The notes beneath the pieces are model-generated. The model ran no database searches, had not been told where the DNA came from, and saw only the letters and a list, made by a program, of their open reading frames with translations. Below, in pieces: positions 26,291 through 35,540 of a DNA stretch of 64,000 nucleotides (its first letter is position 1; every line of letters begins with the position of its first letter). This stretch comes from Bdellovibrio reynosensis (lineage in GTDB: Bacteria > Bdellovibrionota > Bdellovibrionia > Bdellovibrionales > Bdellovibrionaceae): NCBI RefSeq assembly GCF_022814725.1, contig NZ_CP093442.1:1488001-1552000 (forward strand), given 5' to 3'. Position numbers and translations under genes: made by a program.

Positions 26291-27463
26291 TTATTGAAAC
26301 AATGAATTCACGAACTCTTGGGAAGAGAACGTTCTTAAATCCTGAATACGCTCACCGACACCAATAAGTTTTATTGGAATTTGCAGTTCTTGTGCTAAGC
26401 CTACTGCGACTCCCCCTTTAGCAGTCCCATCCATCTTAGTTAGAATAGCACCGGTCAACGTCAAAGCGTTGTGGAATTCTTTTGCCTGCATCAAGGCGTT
26501 TTGACCTGAATTTGCATCAAGTACGATCAATGTTTCATGTGGGGCATCAGGAATAACCTTCGTCATCACACGCTTCATTTTTTTAATTTCTTCCATCAGG
26601 TTTGCTTGGGTGTGCAAGCGTCCTGCGGTGTCGACGATTACGACATCATAATTCTGTGCTTTTGCTTTCGAAACCGCGTCGAAGGCAACAGCACTTGGAT
26701 CTGTCACTCCCTCAGGGGAAAAGATTTCTACCTGCGCGCGATCAGTCCAAACTTTCAACTGCCCGCCTGCGGCCGCTCTGAAAGTATCTCCTGCTGCAAC
26801 TAAAACTTTTTTGCCTTGGCCAGCTAGTTGTGAAGCGATTTTGCCAATCGAAGTTGTTTTGCCTGCACCATTCACTCCCACGATCATCAATACTGTGGGT
26901 GCTTCAGATGCAAATTGGATTTTTGATAAAATACCAGTGTCAGGGCCTGTGTTATGGGACCCAGAGAAGATGTGTTTAATTTCTTCTTTCAAAGCTTCAC
27001 GAACAGTGTCGTAATCGCCGCGTTCTTTTTTAGAAAGTTTGTCTTCTAAAGCGCCCATCAATCTTTGCACGGTCGTTGGACCAAGATCGCTGGTGTAAAG
27101 AATCTCTTCGATTTCTTCTAAGTGTTTTGCGCCGGTATCGTCTTTAAAAAGATTGCGAATGCGACCGAAAAGATTTTCTTCGGTTTTTTTCAATACTTGT
27201 TTTAGATCCACTTCCTTTTCAGGAACTGGTTCAGCGATGTAATCAGCCGCTTCCTTTTTAAGCTCTACGGCTTGTGGCGGCGGCGTGACTTTAATCTCTT
27301 CAACAACTTCACGTTGTGTTTCAGGATAGACTTCGCGCGGGCTTAATTTTCTGTGACGTTTTTTATAAACACCAATAAAGATAACTGCCAGGATAACGGC
27401 TAAAAGAACGCCGATGGCAATCAACAGGTAATCCATTTGCTGGGCATGACTCGGGGACATCAT
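26291..27463 (-). CDS. ftsY: Signal recognition particle receptor FtsY
   Basis: This 390-residue GTPase docks SRP-ribosome complexes at the membrane. It has an N-terminal membrane segment (YLLIAIGVLLAVILAVIFIG), an acidic/basic linker, the NG domain with GVNGAGKTTSIGK (G1), DTFRAAA, VIVDTAGR (G3), TKMDGTAKGG (G4) and GVGERIQDL near the end. The membrane anchor is a true transmembrane helix, unlike E. coli FtsY but as in several other phyla. GGAGG lies before ATG 27463. Confidence 0.95.
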   Translation of the reverse strand: MMSPSHAQQMDYLLIAIGVLLAVILAVIFIGVYKKRHRKLSPREVYPETQREVVEEIKVTPPPQAVELKKEAADYIAEPVPEKEVDLKQVLKKTEENLFGRIRNLFKDDTGAKHLEEIEEILYTSDLGPTTVQRLMGALEDKLSKKERGDYDTVREALKEEIKHIFSGSHNTGPDTGILSKIQFASEAPTVLMIVGVNGAGKTTSIGKIASQLAGQGKKVLVAAGDTFRAAAGGQLKVWTDRAQVEIFSPEGVTDPSAVAFDAVSKAKAQNYDVVIVDTAGRLHTQANLMEEIKKMKRVMTKVIPDAPHETLIVLDANSGQNALMQAKEFHNALTLTGAILTKMDGTAKGGVAVGLAQELQIPIKLIGVGERIQDLRTFSSQEFVNSLFQ

Positions 27464-27543
27464 AAATCCTCCAACGGTTTGCGTTAGTCGGTTTTTTAAG
27501 TGTCCCCTGTCTATCGTACTTTACTGGGATAAACCAGTATTCT

Positions 27544-28989
27544 TTATGCTGCCTTGGATTCGCCCTCTACCAGAGAGCGTAAATCCACAACTAAACCTGC
27601 CAAAACTGTCGCTTGAGACGACATCTGTTGGGATGATGCGGCTACTTCTTCTGAAGACGCAGCATTTCCTTGGGTCGCTTGGTCTAATTGGTTCATGGCC
27701 TTAGAAATTTGCTCTAAGCCATTTGATTGTTCCTTGCTGGCTACAGAGATTTCGCTATTTAGGTCTGCCACTTTTTTGACAGAATCCACGATCTCTTTCA
27801 GCACCACACCACTTTGACTTGCAACTCTGGCACCTGAAGTAGATTTCTCTACGTTGTTTTGAATCAGAGTTGTGATTTCTTTGGCAGCAGCGGCACTTCT
27901 TTGCGCCAGATTTCTGACAGCTTCAGCAACTACGGCGAAACCCTTGCCTTGTTCACCTGCACGAGCTGCTTCAACAGCTGCATTTAGCGCCAACAAGTTT
28001 GTTTGGAAAGCGATATCATCGATCACAGAGATGATCTCTTCGATTTTCTTAGAGCCACTTGCGATTTCTTCCATGGCTTTAATCAATTTATTGATCTCGC
28101 CTTCACCGCGTTGGGCAGAATCACGGGAAGTTTGCGACAAGTTATTTGCCTCATGCGCGTGTTCGGCATTTAGTTTTACCATGCTTGAAAGTTCTTCTAA
28201 GGATGCAACAGTCTCTTCTAAAGAAGCAGCAGCTTGGGACGAACCAGCAGAAAGCGTTTGGCTGGCGGCAGAGAGTTGAGTACCGCTTGATGAAGTCTGT
28301 TCAGCAGCACCCGAGATTTCCTCACTGATATGACCCAACGATTTAGATAAAGAAGTCGCGAAGAAGAAACCTAGCGCTAAGGCTGAAATGAATCCAAAAA
28401 TAATAATGGAAACCATGATCACTTCACCACGCTGAGAAAGTTCATCTGCTTCGTTGCTGGCTTTGCTTGCAGCATCCAGATGGAATTGCATTAACCCAGA
28501 CACGCTATCAGCATGGGCACGACGAAGAGGCGTTAAGTTTTCCGTTAACATCTGGTGGGCTTTTTCCTTGCCTTCAGGTTTACCGGCAAGTTCAATAATT
28601 ACTGCCGTCATCTTGACGAAGCTTTTCCAGTGCTCTTCAGAAGACTTATACAAAGCTTCTTCACCCGGGAAAAATTCAACTTCAAGATATTTTTTTACAG
28701 CACTTTCGTATTCGCCTAAAGCTGAAGTGTATTGATCTTTGTAGTTGTCATACTCTTTTTCGTCTGTTGCAAACACAGCACGAAGAAGCACGCGATTTAC
28801 TTCCTGGGCTCTAAAACGCAAGCCCCCCACTGAAGCGATATTTGGCAAATTTGTTTCTGCAATCGCATCGTATTTTGCAGTTGATTGCTTATTGAAGTAC
28901 CAACTTACTCCGCCAACAGCTATCATTAACATTGAAATCGCGACGAATGCTGCGATTGTTTTTACTTTTAAACTTAACTTAGAAAACAT
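27544..28989 (-). CDS. Methyl-accepting chemotaxis protein
   Basis: This 481-residue chemoreceptor has a first membrane helix (~10-32), a four-helix-bundle periplasmic sensor (~33-190), a second membrane helix ([22 protein letters not shown]) and a long cytoplasmic signalling coiled coil. The hairpin tip is [40 protein letters not shown]. There is little room for a full HAMP domain after the second helix. The sensed ligand is unknown. A CCCGATAC sequence (29019-29026, minus strand) 30 nt upstream resembles the -10 of sigma-28 flagellar promoters, without a clear -35. Confidence 0.93.
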   Translation of the reverse strand: MFSKLSLKVKTIAAFVAISMLMIAVGGVSWYFNKQSTAKYDAIAETNLPNIASVGGLRFRAQEVNRVLLRAVFATDEKEYDNYKDQYTSALGEYESAVKKYLEVEFFPGEEALYKSSEEHWKSFVKMTAVIIELAGKPEGKEKAHQMLTENLTPLRRAHADSVSGLMQFHLDAASKASNEADELSQRGEVIMVSIIIFGFISALALGFFFATSLSKSLGHISEEISGAAEQTSSSGTQLSAASQTLSAGSSQAAASLEETVASLEELSSMVKLNAEHAHEANNLSQTSRDSAQRGEGEINKLIKAMEEIASGSKKIEEIISVIDDIAFQTNLLALNAAVEAARAGEQGKGFAVVAEAVRNLAQRSAAAAKEITTLIQNNVEKSTSGARVASQSGVVLKEIVDSVKKVADLNSEISVASKEQSNGLEQISKAMNQLDQATQGNAASSEEVAASSQQMSSQATVLAGLVVDLRSLVEGESKAA

Positions 28990-29286
28990 ATACGCCCCTT
29001 ATTAAAATTGACGAATATGTATCGGGAAGATGTATTGGCTTCTAAAGATCGCAGGAATTTTTTTTATAAAAACACGTGATCTAAGATCACTTCGTTGGCC
29101 AAACCACTAGGTTTGTTTATTAAACTTAAAAAAGATTGCTCGCGTTTTTTGCGAATGAAAAATGCGTTTTTCTCCTCGCAATTTGTTTGCGTTGGGAAAT
29201 TTGAAAATATGATCCTCACAAAAACTGCTTTGGCCAATCCACCGGGGTTAGAAAATGATTATTTTCAGATTCACAGTTATTTTTGT
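28990..29286. other. Intergenic region upstream of the chemoreceptor
   Basis: 297 nt holding the putative sigma-28-like -10 element, the palindrome at 29076-29090, and otherwise AT-rich sequence. A 66-codon plus-strand frame here has no ribosome-binding site and no recognisable content, so I do not call it. Confidence 0.5.
29076..29090. promoter_or_regulatory. CRP-like palindrome GTGATCT-A-AGATCAC
   Basis: A perfect 7-bp inverted repeat with one central base, 87 nt upstream of the chemoreceptor start. It resembles the CRP consensus (GTGATCT/AGATCAC halves) but is one base wider at the centre, so binding by a CRP/FNR-type regulator is only a suggestion. Confidence 0.45.
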
Positions 29287-29478
29287 TTATTTTGAGGACT
29301 TATTTACACTATTTTTATAGGGACAGTGACGACAACCAGAGTTGCAGCAATATCCACGATTCTTATGAAAAACTTCGGTGAATACCTGATAACCCGTCAG
29401 GGGATCAATGTAAGTATCAGATCCATTCTTGATCGCTTCTTCATGAAGCTTCTTAATTATTTCATCGCGAGAGTTCAT
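29287..29478 (-). CDS. Small DUF5522-type protein with CC-x3-C-x2-C motif
   Basis: This 63-residue protein carries IDPLTGYQVFTEVFHKNRGYCCNSGCRHCPY in two parts that match the DUF5522 family as I remember it: a Gly-rich segment and a tight cysteine cluster (CCNSGCRHCPY) able to bind zinc or an Fe-S cluster. Function is unknown. It lies 11 nt after the Rrf2 regulator gene in the same direction, so it may be part of the same response. Confidence 0.75.
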   Translation of the reverse strand: MNSRDEIIKKLHEEAIKNGSDTYIDPLTGYQVFTEVFHKNRGYCCNSGCRHCPYKNSVNKSSK

Positions 29479-29489
29479 GGTGAAAAGTT

Positions 29490-29900
29490 CTACTTAATCT
29501 TCGATGTCAGTTCATGAAGACGGATTTTTGAAAGATAATCCATGGACTGGCGTTCAATACCATCTACTACGTCTTCCATAATCTTTTTCATGCTGCAGCT
29601 GACAGCGCATTGTTTGACGGGTTCTTTATCCGACGTAGCTACGAGTTTTTTCTCACATACGGCAGAGTAAATTTCTTTAAGAGTGATTTCCTTAGCAGAC
29701 TTTGAAAGTCGTACTCCACCCGCCTTACCTTTAAAAGATTCAAGCAAACCAGCCTCGACCAATTTTGCGAGCAATCGACGAACAACCGTGGGATTTGTGC
29801 GAATGCTTGATGCCAAATATTCCGACGTCACTAGCTCATTTTTACTATAAGCTAATGCGGTCATAATATGGACTGAGACAGAGAACTTCTGATCAAGCAT
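29490..29900 (-). CDS. Rrf2-family transcriptional regulator
   Basis: This 136-residue protein has the Rrf2 winged helix-turn-helix (VSVHIMTALAYSKNELVTSEYLASSIRT in two helices, then VVRRLLAKLVEAGLLES and GKAGGVRLSK). Two or three cysteines (VCEKK, QCAVSC) are present, but their spacing is not the classic three-Cys cluster motif of NsrR/IscR, so a redox thiol switch or no cofactor is possible. It is divergent from a nitroreductase gene with an inverted repeat over that gene's promoter, which suggests it represses the nitroreductase, as related Rrf2/YwnA-like proteins do for oxidoreductases. Confidence 0.88.
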   Translation of the reverse strand: MLDQKFSVSVHIMTALAYSKNELVTSEYLASSIRTNPTVVRRLLAKLVEAGLLESFKGKAGGVRLSKSAKEITLKEIYSAVCEKKLVATSDKEPVKQCAVSCSMKKIMEDVVDGIERQSMDYLSKIRLHELTSKIK

Positions 29901-29986
29901 GGCTCATCCTAACCTAAATTAAAGAAATACACAATCATTAGGACCCCAAGGTTCGCGTAAAACCCCTTAAACTTGAGAAAGAGTTT

Positions 29987-30053
29987 AAATGTAACTTTAA
30001 TTGTTGCATTTAAAACTGGGTTTACTTATAATGTATCTATGTTTGTTACATTT
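29987..30053 (+). promoter_or_regulatory. Nitroreductase promoter with likely Rrf2 operator
   Basis: AAATGTAAC (29987-29995) and GTTGCATTT (30003-30011) form an inverted repeat with one mismatch and a 7-nt spacer. A third half-site GTTACATTT lies at 30045-30053. The -35 TTGCAT (30004-30009) is inside the operator and is spaced 17 nt from a consensus TATAAT (30027-30032). A repressor bound here would block sigma-70 polymerase. Confidence 0.75.
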
Positions 30054-30075
30054 AGCTTTACGCTAGGAGATATTA

Positions 30076-30720
30076 ATGAGTTCAACTAAGCAGATTATGG
30101 AAGCCTTAGAATGGCGTTACGCTACGAAAAGATACGATGCGACCAAGAAAATTTCAGAGTCCGATTGGAAAACTCTGACAAATTCCCTTCTTATGGCTCC
30201 GTCTTCTTACGGTGTGCAACCTTGGAAGTTCCTGATTGTTGAAAACCCCCAAGTTCGTGAACAACTCAAAGCAGTTTCTTGGAACCAAACGCAAGTGACC
30301 GATGCTAGCCACTATGTGGTATTTGCGTATAAAGAAGAAATGGATGAAGCGTTCATTCAAAAATACGTCGATCGTATTTCTGAAGTTCGCAAAGTAAATC
30401 CAGAATCACTGAATGGTTACAAAGCCATGATGATTGAAAACTTGGCTAAAGCTCCAGGCGAAAAAATCAAAGTTTGGTCTCAGCGACAAGCTTACATTGC
30501 CATGGGATTCTTACTTGAAACCGCAGCATTATTAAAAATCGACGCTACTCCGATGGAAGGTTTAGATCCCGCATCTTACGACAAAATTCTGGGTCTTGAA
30601 GGTTCCGGCTATAAAACAGTTGCGACAGTAGCTCTAGGTTACCGTCACGCCGAAGACACTTTCCAAAACATGCAGAAAGTGCGCTTCGCCGAAGATTCGG
30701 TCATTGAATACGTAAAATAA
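30076..30720 (+). CDS. NAD(P)H-dependent nitroreductase (NfsB-like)
   Basis: This 214-residue FMN oxidoreductase has the family's N-terminal YATKRYDATKKIS (FMN phosphate contact), APSSYGVQPWKF and the C-terminal TVATVALGYRH segment. It reduces nitroaromatics, quinones or similar electrophiles with NAD(P)H in the cytoplasm. A sigma-70 promoter overlapped by an inverted repeat lies upstream and a divergent Rrf2 gene faces it, so induction by electrophile or redox stress is likely. Confidence 0.92.
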   Translation: MSSTKQIMEALEWRYATKRYDATKKISESDWKTLTNSLLMAPSSYGVQPWKFLIVENPQVREQLKAVSWNQTQVTDASHYVVFAYKEEMDEAFIQKYVDRISEVRKVNPESLNGYKAMMIENLAKAPGEKIKVWSQRQAYIAMGFLLETAALLKIDATPMEGLDPASYDKILGLEGSGYKTVATVALGYRHAEDTFQNMQKVRFAEDSVIEYVK

Positions 30721-30842
30721 AAGGTAGTGAGTTTTATACCGGTTGCGGCTCCCCCCCGCTTTTTCTACTCGATTCAAAGTTGTCCTGCCTTACTCTCGTT
30801 TTTCTTTGTGCAGTGACCGGACTAAAACTCATTTCTTTAAAT

Positions 30843-30875
30843 AAAAATCCCCGTAGTTTTGCTACGGGGATTTTT
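30843..30875. terminator. Bidirectional terminator
   Basis: AAAAATCCCCGTAG and CTACGGGGATTTTT form a perfect 14-bp stem with a 5-nt loop and a T-run. It lies between the convergent nitroreductase and smc genes. Confidence 0.92.
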
Positions 30876-30901
30876 GTTTTTTAAACGTAGATTCCGCCTT
30901 C

Positions 30902-30929
30902 GCGCTTTGCGCTTTGCGCTTTGCGCTTC
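30902..30929. repeat. Heptamer tandem repeat (GCGCTTT)
   Basis: Three perfect GCGCTTT units and a fourth GCGCTTC, directly downstream of the smc stop. It is a short slippage-prone tract with no coding role seen. Confidence 0.85.
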
Positions 30930-30952
30930 GGCGTGACAAGTAGGCCAGCGGC

Positions 30953-33900
30953 CTACTTGATATCTTGAAGAGACACAGAAACCATCGTCGATACACCACG
31001 CTCTTGCATAGTTACGCCGTATAGTTTTCCAGCCACTTCCATCGTGTGTTTGTTATGGGTAACAACGATGATTTGCGAACGTTTCGCCATTTCACGAACT
31101 AGGTCGTTGAAACGGAATACGTTGGCGTCATCAAGTGGAGCGTCAACCTCATCCAGTAAGCAGTACGGAGACGGCTTCACTAGGAAGATCGAGAATACCA
31201 GCGCAACCGCAGTCAACGCTTTCTCACCACCCGACATCAAAGACACGTTTTGAGTCTTTTTGCCCGGAGGACGCGCGATGATTTCGATACCCGCTTCGCT
31301 TTTCTCTGTTTCTTCAACCAAAGTTAACCAAGCTTCACCACCACCGAATAGAACTGGGAATACGCGAGTGAAACGGTCGTTAACAAGGTCAAACGTCTCT
31401 TTGAAACGTTTAGAACAGATTCTGTTAATACGATCGATCACTTTACGTAACTGCTCTTTAGCTTCAGTTAAGTCAGAATGTTGCTTCGTCAGGAACTCGT
31501 AACGTTGAGCCGTTTCTTCGTACTCTTCAATCGCTGAAAGATTTACTTCACCGATCTTCGCAAGCTTTTCACGAAGTTCTTTAAGTTCTTCGTTGGCACC
31601 CATGAAGTCACCATCGCGGCTCGCGTATTTTTCAACTACGTCCGGAAGGTTTAACATGTAACGTTCGCGAACTTGATCGATTAAGTACTGCTCTTTCATC
31701 TTAGCTTGTTCAAGCTTCAATTGAGAGTCGTTCATTCTGTGTTGTCTTTCGTTACGTGCACGTTGCGAAGCACTTGCTTCGTCTTCGATGGCACGAATGG
31801 ATTCAGACATCACTTCGTATTCGTCTTTAGTGCGAGCTGCTTGAAGTTTCAATTGCTCAACTTCATCCAAAAGACGTTCAAATTCGATTTTCTTTTCTTC
31901 AAGAAGCATTTGGCTCTCAGTCATCTGAGAGTTATAGCCTTCTGCTTCTTCGCTCATACGAGCTAGTTGCGACTCAAGATCTGTTAATGACTTCGTCACC
32001 ATCTCAAGCTGTCTTAAAACACCTTGGTATTCTTGAGTTTTAGAAGCCGATCTTACTTGAAGATCTGTCACTTCCGCTTGCAAACCGTCAAAACCAAGAC
32101 GAACCGAGTTCATTTCGTTAGTCAGGCTTGCAACTTCAGTTTCAAGAAGAACTTTCTTTTCACGAGCTTCAATCAAAGCTTCGTTCAGTTCTTCCATTTT
32201 TTGTTCTTGAGTTTCAAGTTGCTCAGTCAATTTTTTGACTTCGCGTTCTTGGCGTTCAACCGCTTGTTGTGCGTTGTGAACTTCGTTTTCAGCGCGCTCT
32301 AAGTCTTTTCTTAGTTCAGTAACTTTGATCTCTTGATCAATTTTACGTTTTTGTGCGCCTTCGAAATCATTTAGAACGTTCGCTAGTTGTTCTTCAGTTT
32401 TCTTAAGAACCATTTGCGCTAATTGCAACTTACCAGCGAATTCGTCTTTTTTCTCAGACAATTCTTTAATTTCACGACGACGTTTTAACATTCCAGAATC
32501 CGCAGATTCTGAAGATCCACCCGTCAAAACTCCGTCAGCAGTCAACGTGTCACCGTCAAGAGTTACGAAAGTCCAACCTTCGTATTTTGCACGAAGATTA
32601 AGAGCTGTGCGGATGGAATCAACAATCGCGACACCATCAAGCATGTAAGCCACAGCGTTTTGGAATTTATCAGCCGCTTTTACAACGTCTTTTAAGATAG
32701 CTTGAACGCCATCTTGAGCAGTCGGAGCTTCAGAACGGTTGAAAGAATAACCACTGTCGTTTGCTGGCATAAAGCTAGAACGACCGGTTTTGTTTTCTTT
32801 AAGATGAGTAACGGCGTCTACGGCGATATTAGCATCGGAAGAAAGAAGCATTTGCAGGCGTGAACCCAATGCCGCTTCCATCGCTACTTCGTATTCAGCG
32901 GGAACTTCAACAACCTCAGAAACCGGTTGGAAGTGAGAAACAACGGAACCATCCGCCATCATCTCTGTTGTGCGAGTTTTTTGCCACAACATCACTTGTT
33001 TCACACCTTCTTGGAAACCCTCGAAGTTGTTTTGCAAGTTTTCTAAACCGTACAAACGAGAAGCCACTTCGTTCAAAGAATCTTTGAACAGTTCTACTTC
33101 CGCTTTTTTCTCTGCTACGGAATCAGACAAGATCTTTTTATTAGCTTCGTATGAATCCACGTCGCTCGCCAAATCCAGTTGCATTTGGCGTTCTTTATCT
33201 AATTCGTTAGTAACTTTTTTACGACGAGCTTCGAACTCTACTTGTTTTTCACGAAGTTCGTTCAAAACCTGTTGTTCGTTGTCTTGACGGTCTGTCAAAT
33301 CAGCGATTTGGCCAGACAACGAATTCACGCGGGCATCTAGTGAAGATTCAGACTGACCGACGGCGAATAGTTCGCGGCGTTTTGTCGTTAGATCTTCATC
33401 TACAGTGCCAATGCGGGAATTGAAGTTTTGGAAAATTTCATTTTTCTCAGTGAACGTTGCAGACAATGTTTCTGCTTCTTCTTTTAATTCATTCACTTGA
33501 GATTCAAGGTTCATCTTATCGCGAGTCAAAAGCTCTTGGCGGGCTTGTTGCTCTTGCAAGATGGTGCCAGTCATTTGTTCATTACGACGGGCCTGTTCGA
33601 TTTCGAAACGAAGCTCTTGGATCTCCATTTCTTTTTTCTGAACAGTGGATTGCTTCGCAAAGTACTCAGTTTGTTGTTCTTCAACTGCTTTTTCTTTTTC
33701 TAAGATTTGCAGTTTTAAAACTTCAAGCTGGCCTTGAAGAGTTGAAAGGTTTGTTTCGCCTTCCACTTCCATGCTTTGGGCTTCATTGAAGATCGCTTGT
33801 GCTTCGTCAGCCGCGCGTTTTAGCTCGATGTATTGAGCTGATGACAACCAAAGATCCAAATCTTCGATTTGGTTTTTGATGTTGCGGTAACGTTCTGCAC

Positions 33901-34540
33901 GCTGAGCTTGTCTTTGCAAAGAATCGATTTGGCGTTTTAACTCGCCGATGATGTCTTGCAAACGCACCAAGTTTTGATCGGTAGAGATCAACTTACGTTG
34001 AGATTCTTTTTTACGAGCTTTGAACTTCGTGATACCGGCAGCTTCTTCGATAAGCATACGACGGTCTTCAGGTTTCGCAGTGATGATCTTACCAATCATA
34101 CCTTGGGCGATGATAGAAAAACCTTTAGAACCCGCACCCGTATCCATAAAGATCTCTTGCACGTCTTTTAGACGAGCAGGTTCTTTATTTACGAAGTACT
34201 CACCCTCACCGCTTCTGTGCAGGCGACGAGTGACCATGATTTCAGAATGTTTAATGTATTTAGCTGGGAAGGCGCCGCCGTCGTTTTCTAAAGTCAGCGA
34301 CACTTCACACATACCAAGAGGTGCATAACCTTCAGCTCCGCCGAAGATAACGTCTGTCATTTGCGAACCACGCAGGTCCTTTGCAGACATTTCACCCATA
34401 ACCCACATAAGGGCATCCACGATATTGGATTTACCGCAACCATTCGGTCCAACGATACCTGTGATACCGGCATCAAAGTGAATGACTGTACGATCCTTAA
34501 ATGACTTAAAACCAACTAGTTCAATCTTTTTAATTCTCAA
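30953..34540 (-). CDS. smc: Chromosome partition protein SMC
   Basis: This 1195-residue condensin subunit organises and segregates the chromosome. It has Walker A GPNGCGKSN at the N terminus, two long coiled coils, the hinge domain in the middle (VPAEYEVAMEAALGSRLQ to DGVLTGGSSE), and at the C terminus the signature LMSGGEKAL and Walker B CLLDEVDAPLDD. The start is TTG at 34540 (protein begins LRIKKIELVGFKSF) with AGAGGGG upstream; an in-frame extension to 34591 is unlikely. scpA/scpB are not in the window. A 26-bp palindrome lies 60 nt upstream. Confidence 0.95.
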   Translation of the reverse strand: MRIKKIELVGFKSFKDRTVIHFDAGITGIVGPNGCGKSNIVDALMWVMGEMSAKDLRGSQMTDVIFGGAEGYAPLGMCEVSLTLENDGGAFPAKYIKHSEIMVTRRLHRSGEGEYFVNKEPARLKDVQEIFMDTGAGSKGFSIIAQGMIGKIITAKPEDRRMLIEEAAGITKFKARKKESQRKLISTDQNLVRLQDIIGELKRQIDSLQRQAQRAERYRNIKNQIEDLDLWLSSAQYIELKRAADEAQAIFNEAQSMEVEGETNLSTLQGQLEVLKLQILEKEKAVEEQQTEYFAKQSTVQKKEMEIQELRFEIEQARRNEQMTGTILQEQQARQELLTRDKMNLESQVNELKEEAETLSATFTEKNEIFQNFNSRIGTVDEDLTTKRRELFAVGQSESSLDARVNSLSGQIADLTDRQDNEQQVLNELREKQVEFEARRKKVTNELDKERQMQLDLASDVDSYEANKKILSDSVAEKKAEVELFKDSLNEVASRLYGLENLQNNFEGFQEGVKQVMLWQKTRTTEMMADGSVVSHFQPVSEVVEVPAEYEVAMEAALGSRLQMLLSSDANIAVDAVTHLKENKTGRSSFMPANDSGYSFNRSEAPTAQDGVQAILKDVVKAADKFQNAVAYMLDGVAIVDSIRTALNLRAKYEGWTFVTLDGDTLTADGVLTGGSSESADSGMLKRRREIKELSEKKDEFAGKLQLAQMVLKKTEEQLANVLNDFEGAQKRKIDQEIKVTELRKDLERAENEVHNAQQAVERQEREVKKLTEQLETQEQKMEELNEALIEAREKKVLLETEVASLTNEMNSVRLGFDGLQAEVTDLQVRSASKTQEYQGVLRQLEMVTKSLTDLESQLARMSEEAEGYNSQMTESQMLLEEKKIEFERLLDEVEQLKLQAARTKDEYEVMSESIRAIEDEASASQRARNERQHRMNDSQLKLEQAKMKEQYLIDQVRERYMLNLPDVVEKYASRDGDFMGANEELKELREKLAKIGEVNLSAIEEYEETAQRYEFLTKQHSDLTEAKEQLRKVIDRINRICSKRFKETFDLVNDRFTRVFPVLFGGGEAWLTLVEETEKSEAGIEIIARPPGKKTQNVSLMSGGEKALTAVALVFSIFLVKPSPYCLLDEVDAPLDDANVFRFNDLVREMAKRSQIIVVTHNKHTMEVAGKLYGVTMQERGVSTMVSVSLQDIK

Positions 34541-34599
34541 GGTTCTATCCCCTCTTGAGTGTTGGCACTTCTGTGCAACATTTCCCCTCAAAATACCAA

Positions 34600-34625
34600 G
34601 TCTTAGGTCTAGCTAGACCTTAGAC
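34600..34625. promoter_or_regulatory. 26-bp near-perfect palindrome upstream of smc
   Basis: Halves GTCTTAGGTCTAG and CTAGACCTTAGAC differ from perfect symmetry at one position. The inner 16 bp, AGGTCTAGCTAGACCT, are perfectly symmetrical with no loop, which suits a protein-binding site more than an RNA hairpin. It sits 60 nt before the smc start, so control of smc is possible. Confidence 0.55.
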
Positions 34626-34765
34626 CATTGCTATTTCATCACTCCGCAGAAGTATGTCAACAAGTGGCTCTGAAAAGAACGACAGAAGCTTACAATTTAA
34701 GCAGATATTGAGAACGAAATTTCGCATCGCGTTTTCAAGATGCTTAGGGATTATGCACAATAAAA

Positions 34766-34791
34766 AACGGCGCCCATGCTTGAGCGCCGTT
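34766..34791 (-). terminator. Terminator of the small lipoprotein gene
   Basis: On the minus strand AACGGCGC pairs with GCGCCGTT across a 10-nt loop and is followed by TTTTTT. It lies 30 nt past the stop at 34821. Confidence 0.85.
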
Positions 34792-34820
34792 CTATTTTGT
34801 TCTTTAAGGGAAGACTGTTC

Positions 34821-35264
34821 TTATTGGCAGCGAACTGGAAGACCTTGTGAGTTGTACAAAGTGTAACCTTTGCAGCTCATTTGAGATCCGCAGTTTGCAG
34901 TTGTGCCGTAGCTGTCGAAATATTGACCTGTACAAACTTGTGTTGGAATCGCACAAGCAGTTTGGCTTGAAGCTACTGTTGTGCTGCCGTTTTGAACTTG
35001 CTGGCACATGTGATTATAAATGATGTAAGAACCATTCGGAATGTTATTACAAGCTACCGCAACATATTGAGAAGTTTGCCATTGATAACATTGGTTATCA
35101 CGGACAGACACCGCGTATCCAGCCGTAGAGCTGATTGCAGTTGTTGCAACAGTAGTTGCTGTTGTGCCGCCGCTATTACTTTTACCACAATTCGCAAGGA
35201 ACACAGTCATTGTTAATAGAGCCGCTACTTTTAAAACTTTTCCGAACAAAATGTTTGTTTTCAT
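34821..35264 (-). CDS. Cys-rich putative lipoprotein
   Basis: This 147-residue protein has a lipoprotein signal (KVAALLTMTVFLANC, lipid Cys26), a Ser/Thr/Gly-rich linker and a mature domain with about ten cysteines in short repeats (DNQCYQWQTSQ, VACNNIPNGSY, HMCQQVQNGST, QVCTGQYFDS). The spacing suggests a disulfide-knit small domain at the cell surface. I do not recognise the family. It is followed by its own terminator. Confidence 0.8.
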   Translation of the reverse strand: MKTNILFGKVLKVAALLTMTVFLANCGKSNSGGTTATTVATTAISSTAGYAVSVRDNQCYQWQTSQYVAVACNNIPNGSYIIYNHMCQQVQNGSTTVASSQTACAIPTQVCTGQYFDSYGTTANCGSQMSCKGYTLYNSQGLPVRCQ

Positions 35265-35457
35265 AAAATTCTTCCTTAATGACTAATCAATAAAGCAAAG
35301 GCATTGCCACAGCGGCAGGCGCTTAAATTGGCGTAGGGAAAGAAATAACTGACTGATGCCTAGACAGTGACATTCAACGGCAGCCACTAAGGAGCTTTTA
35401 CATAACCAAATTCTCATTATGAGACAGAACGGACCCTGCTCGCCCCAGCCTCCTGCC

Positions 35458-35497
35458 TTAAAGGTACCTGCTTCTTTTTACGGTTTCGGCGTGTCAA
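35458..35497. repeat. Shortened inverted relic of the 210-bp repeat
   Basis: AAAGGTACCTGCTT joined to CTTTTTACGGTTTC matches, in reverse complement, two parts of the repeat unit that are normally about 80 nt apart. It looks like a copy with an internal deletion in opposite orientation. Confidence 0.5.
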
Positions 35498-35540
35498 TTT
35501 ACTGCTCTATTCAGGAGTGAGTATTGAATTCACGCAATGG

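Noticed and set aside
29095-29295. 66-codon plus-strand ORF upstream of the DUF5522 gene
   Set aside because: No ribosome-binding site or recognisable content; AT-rich intergenic sequence.
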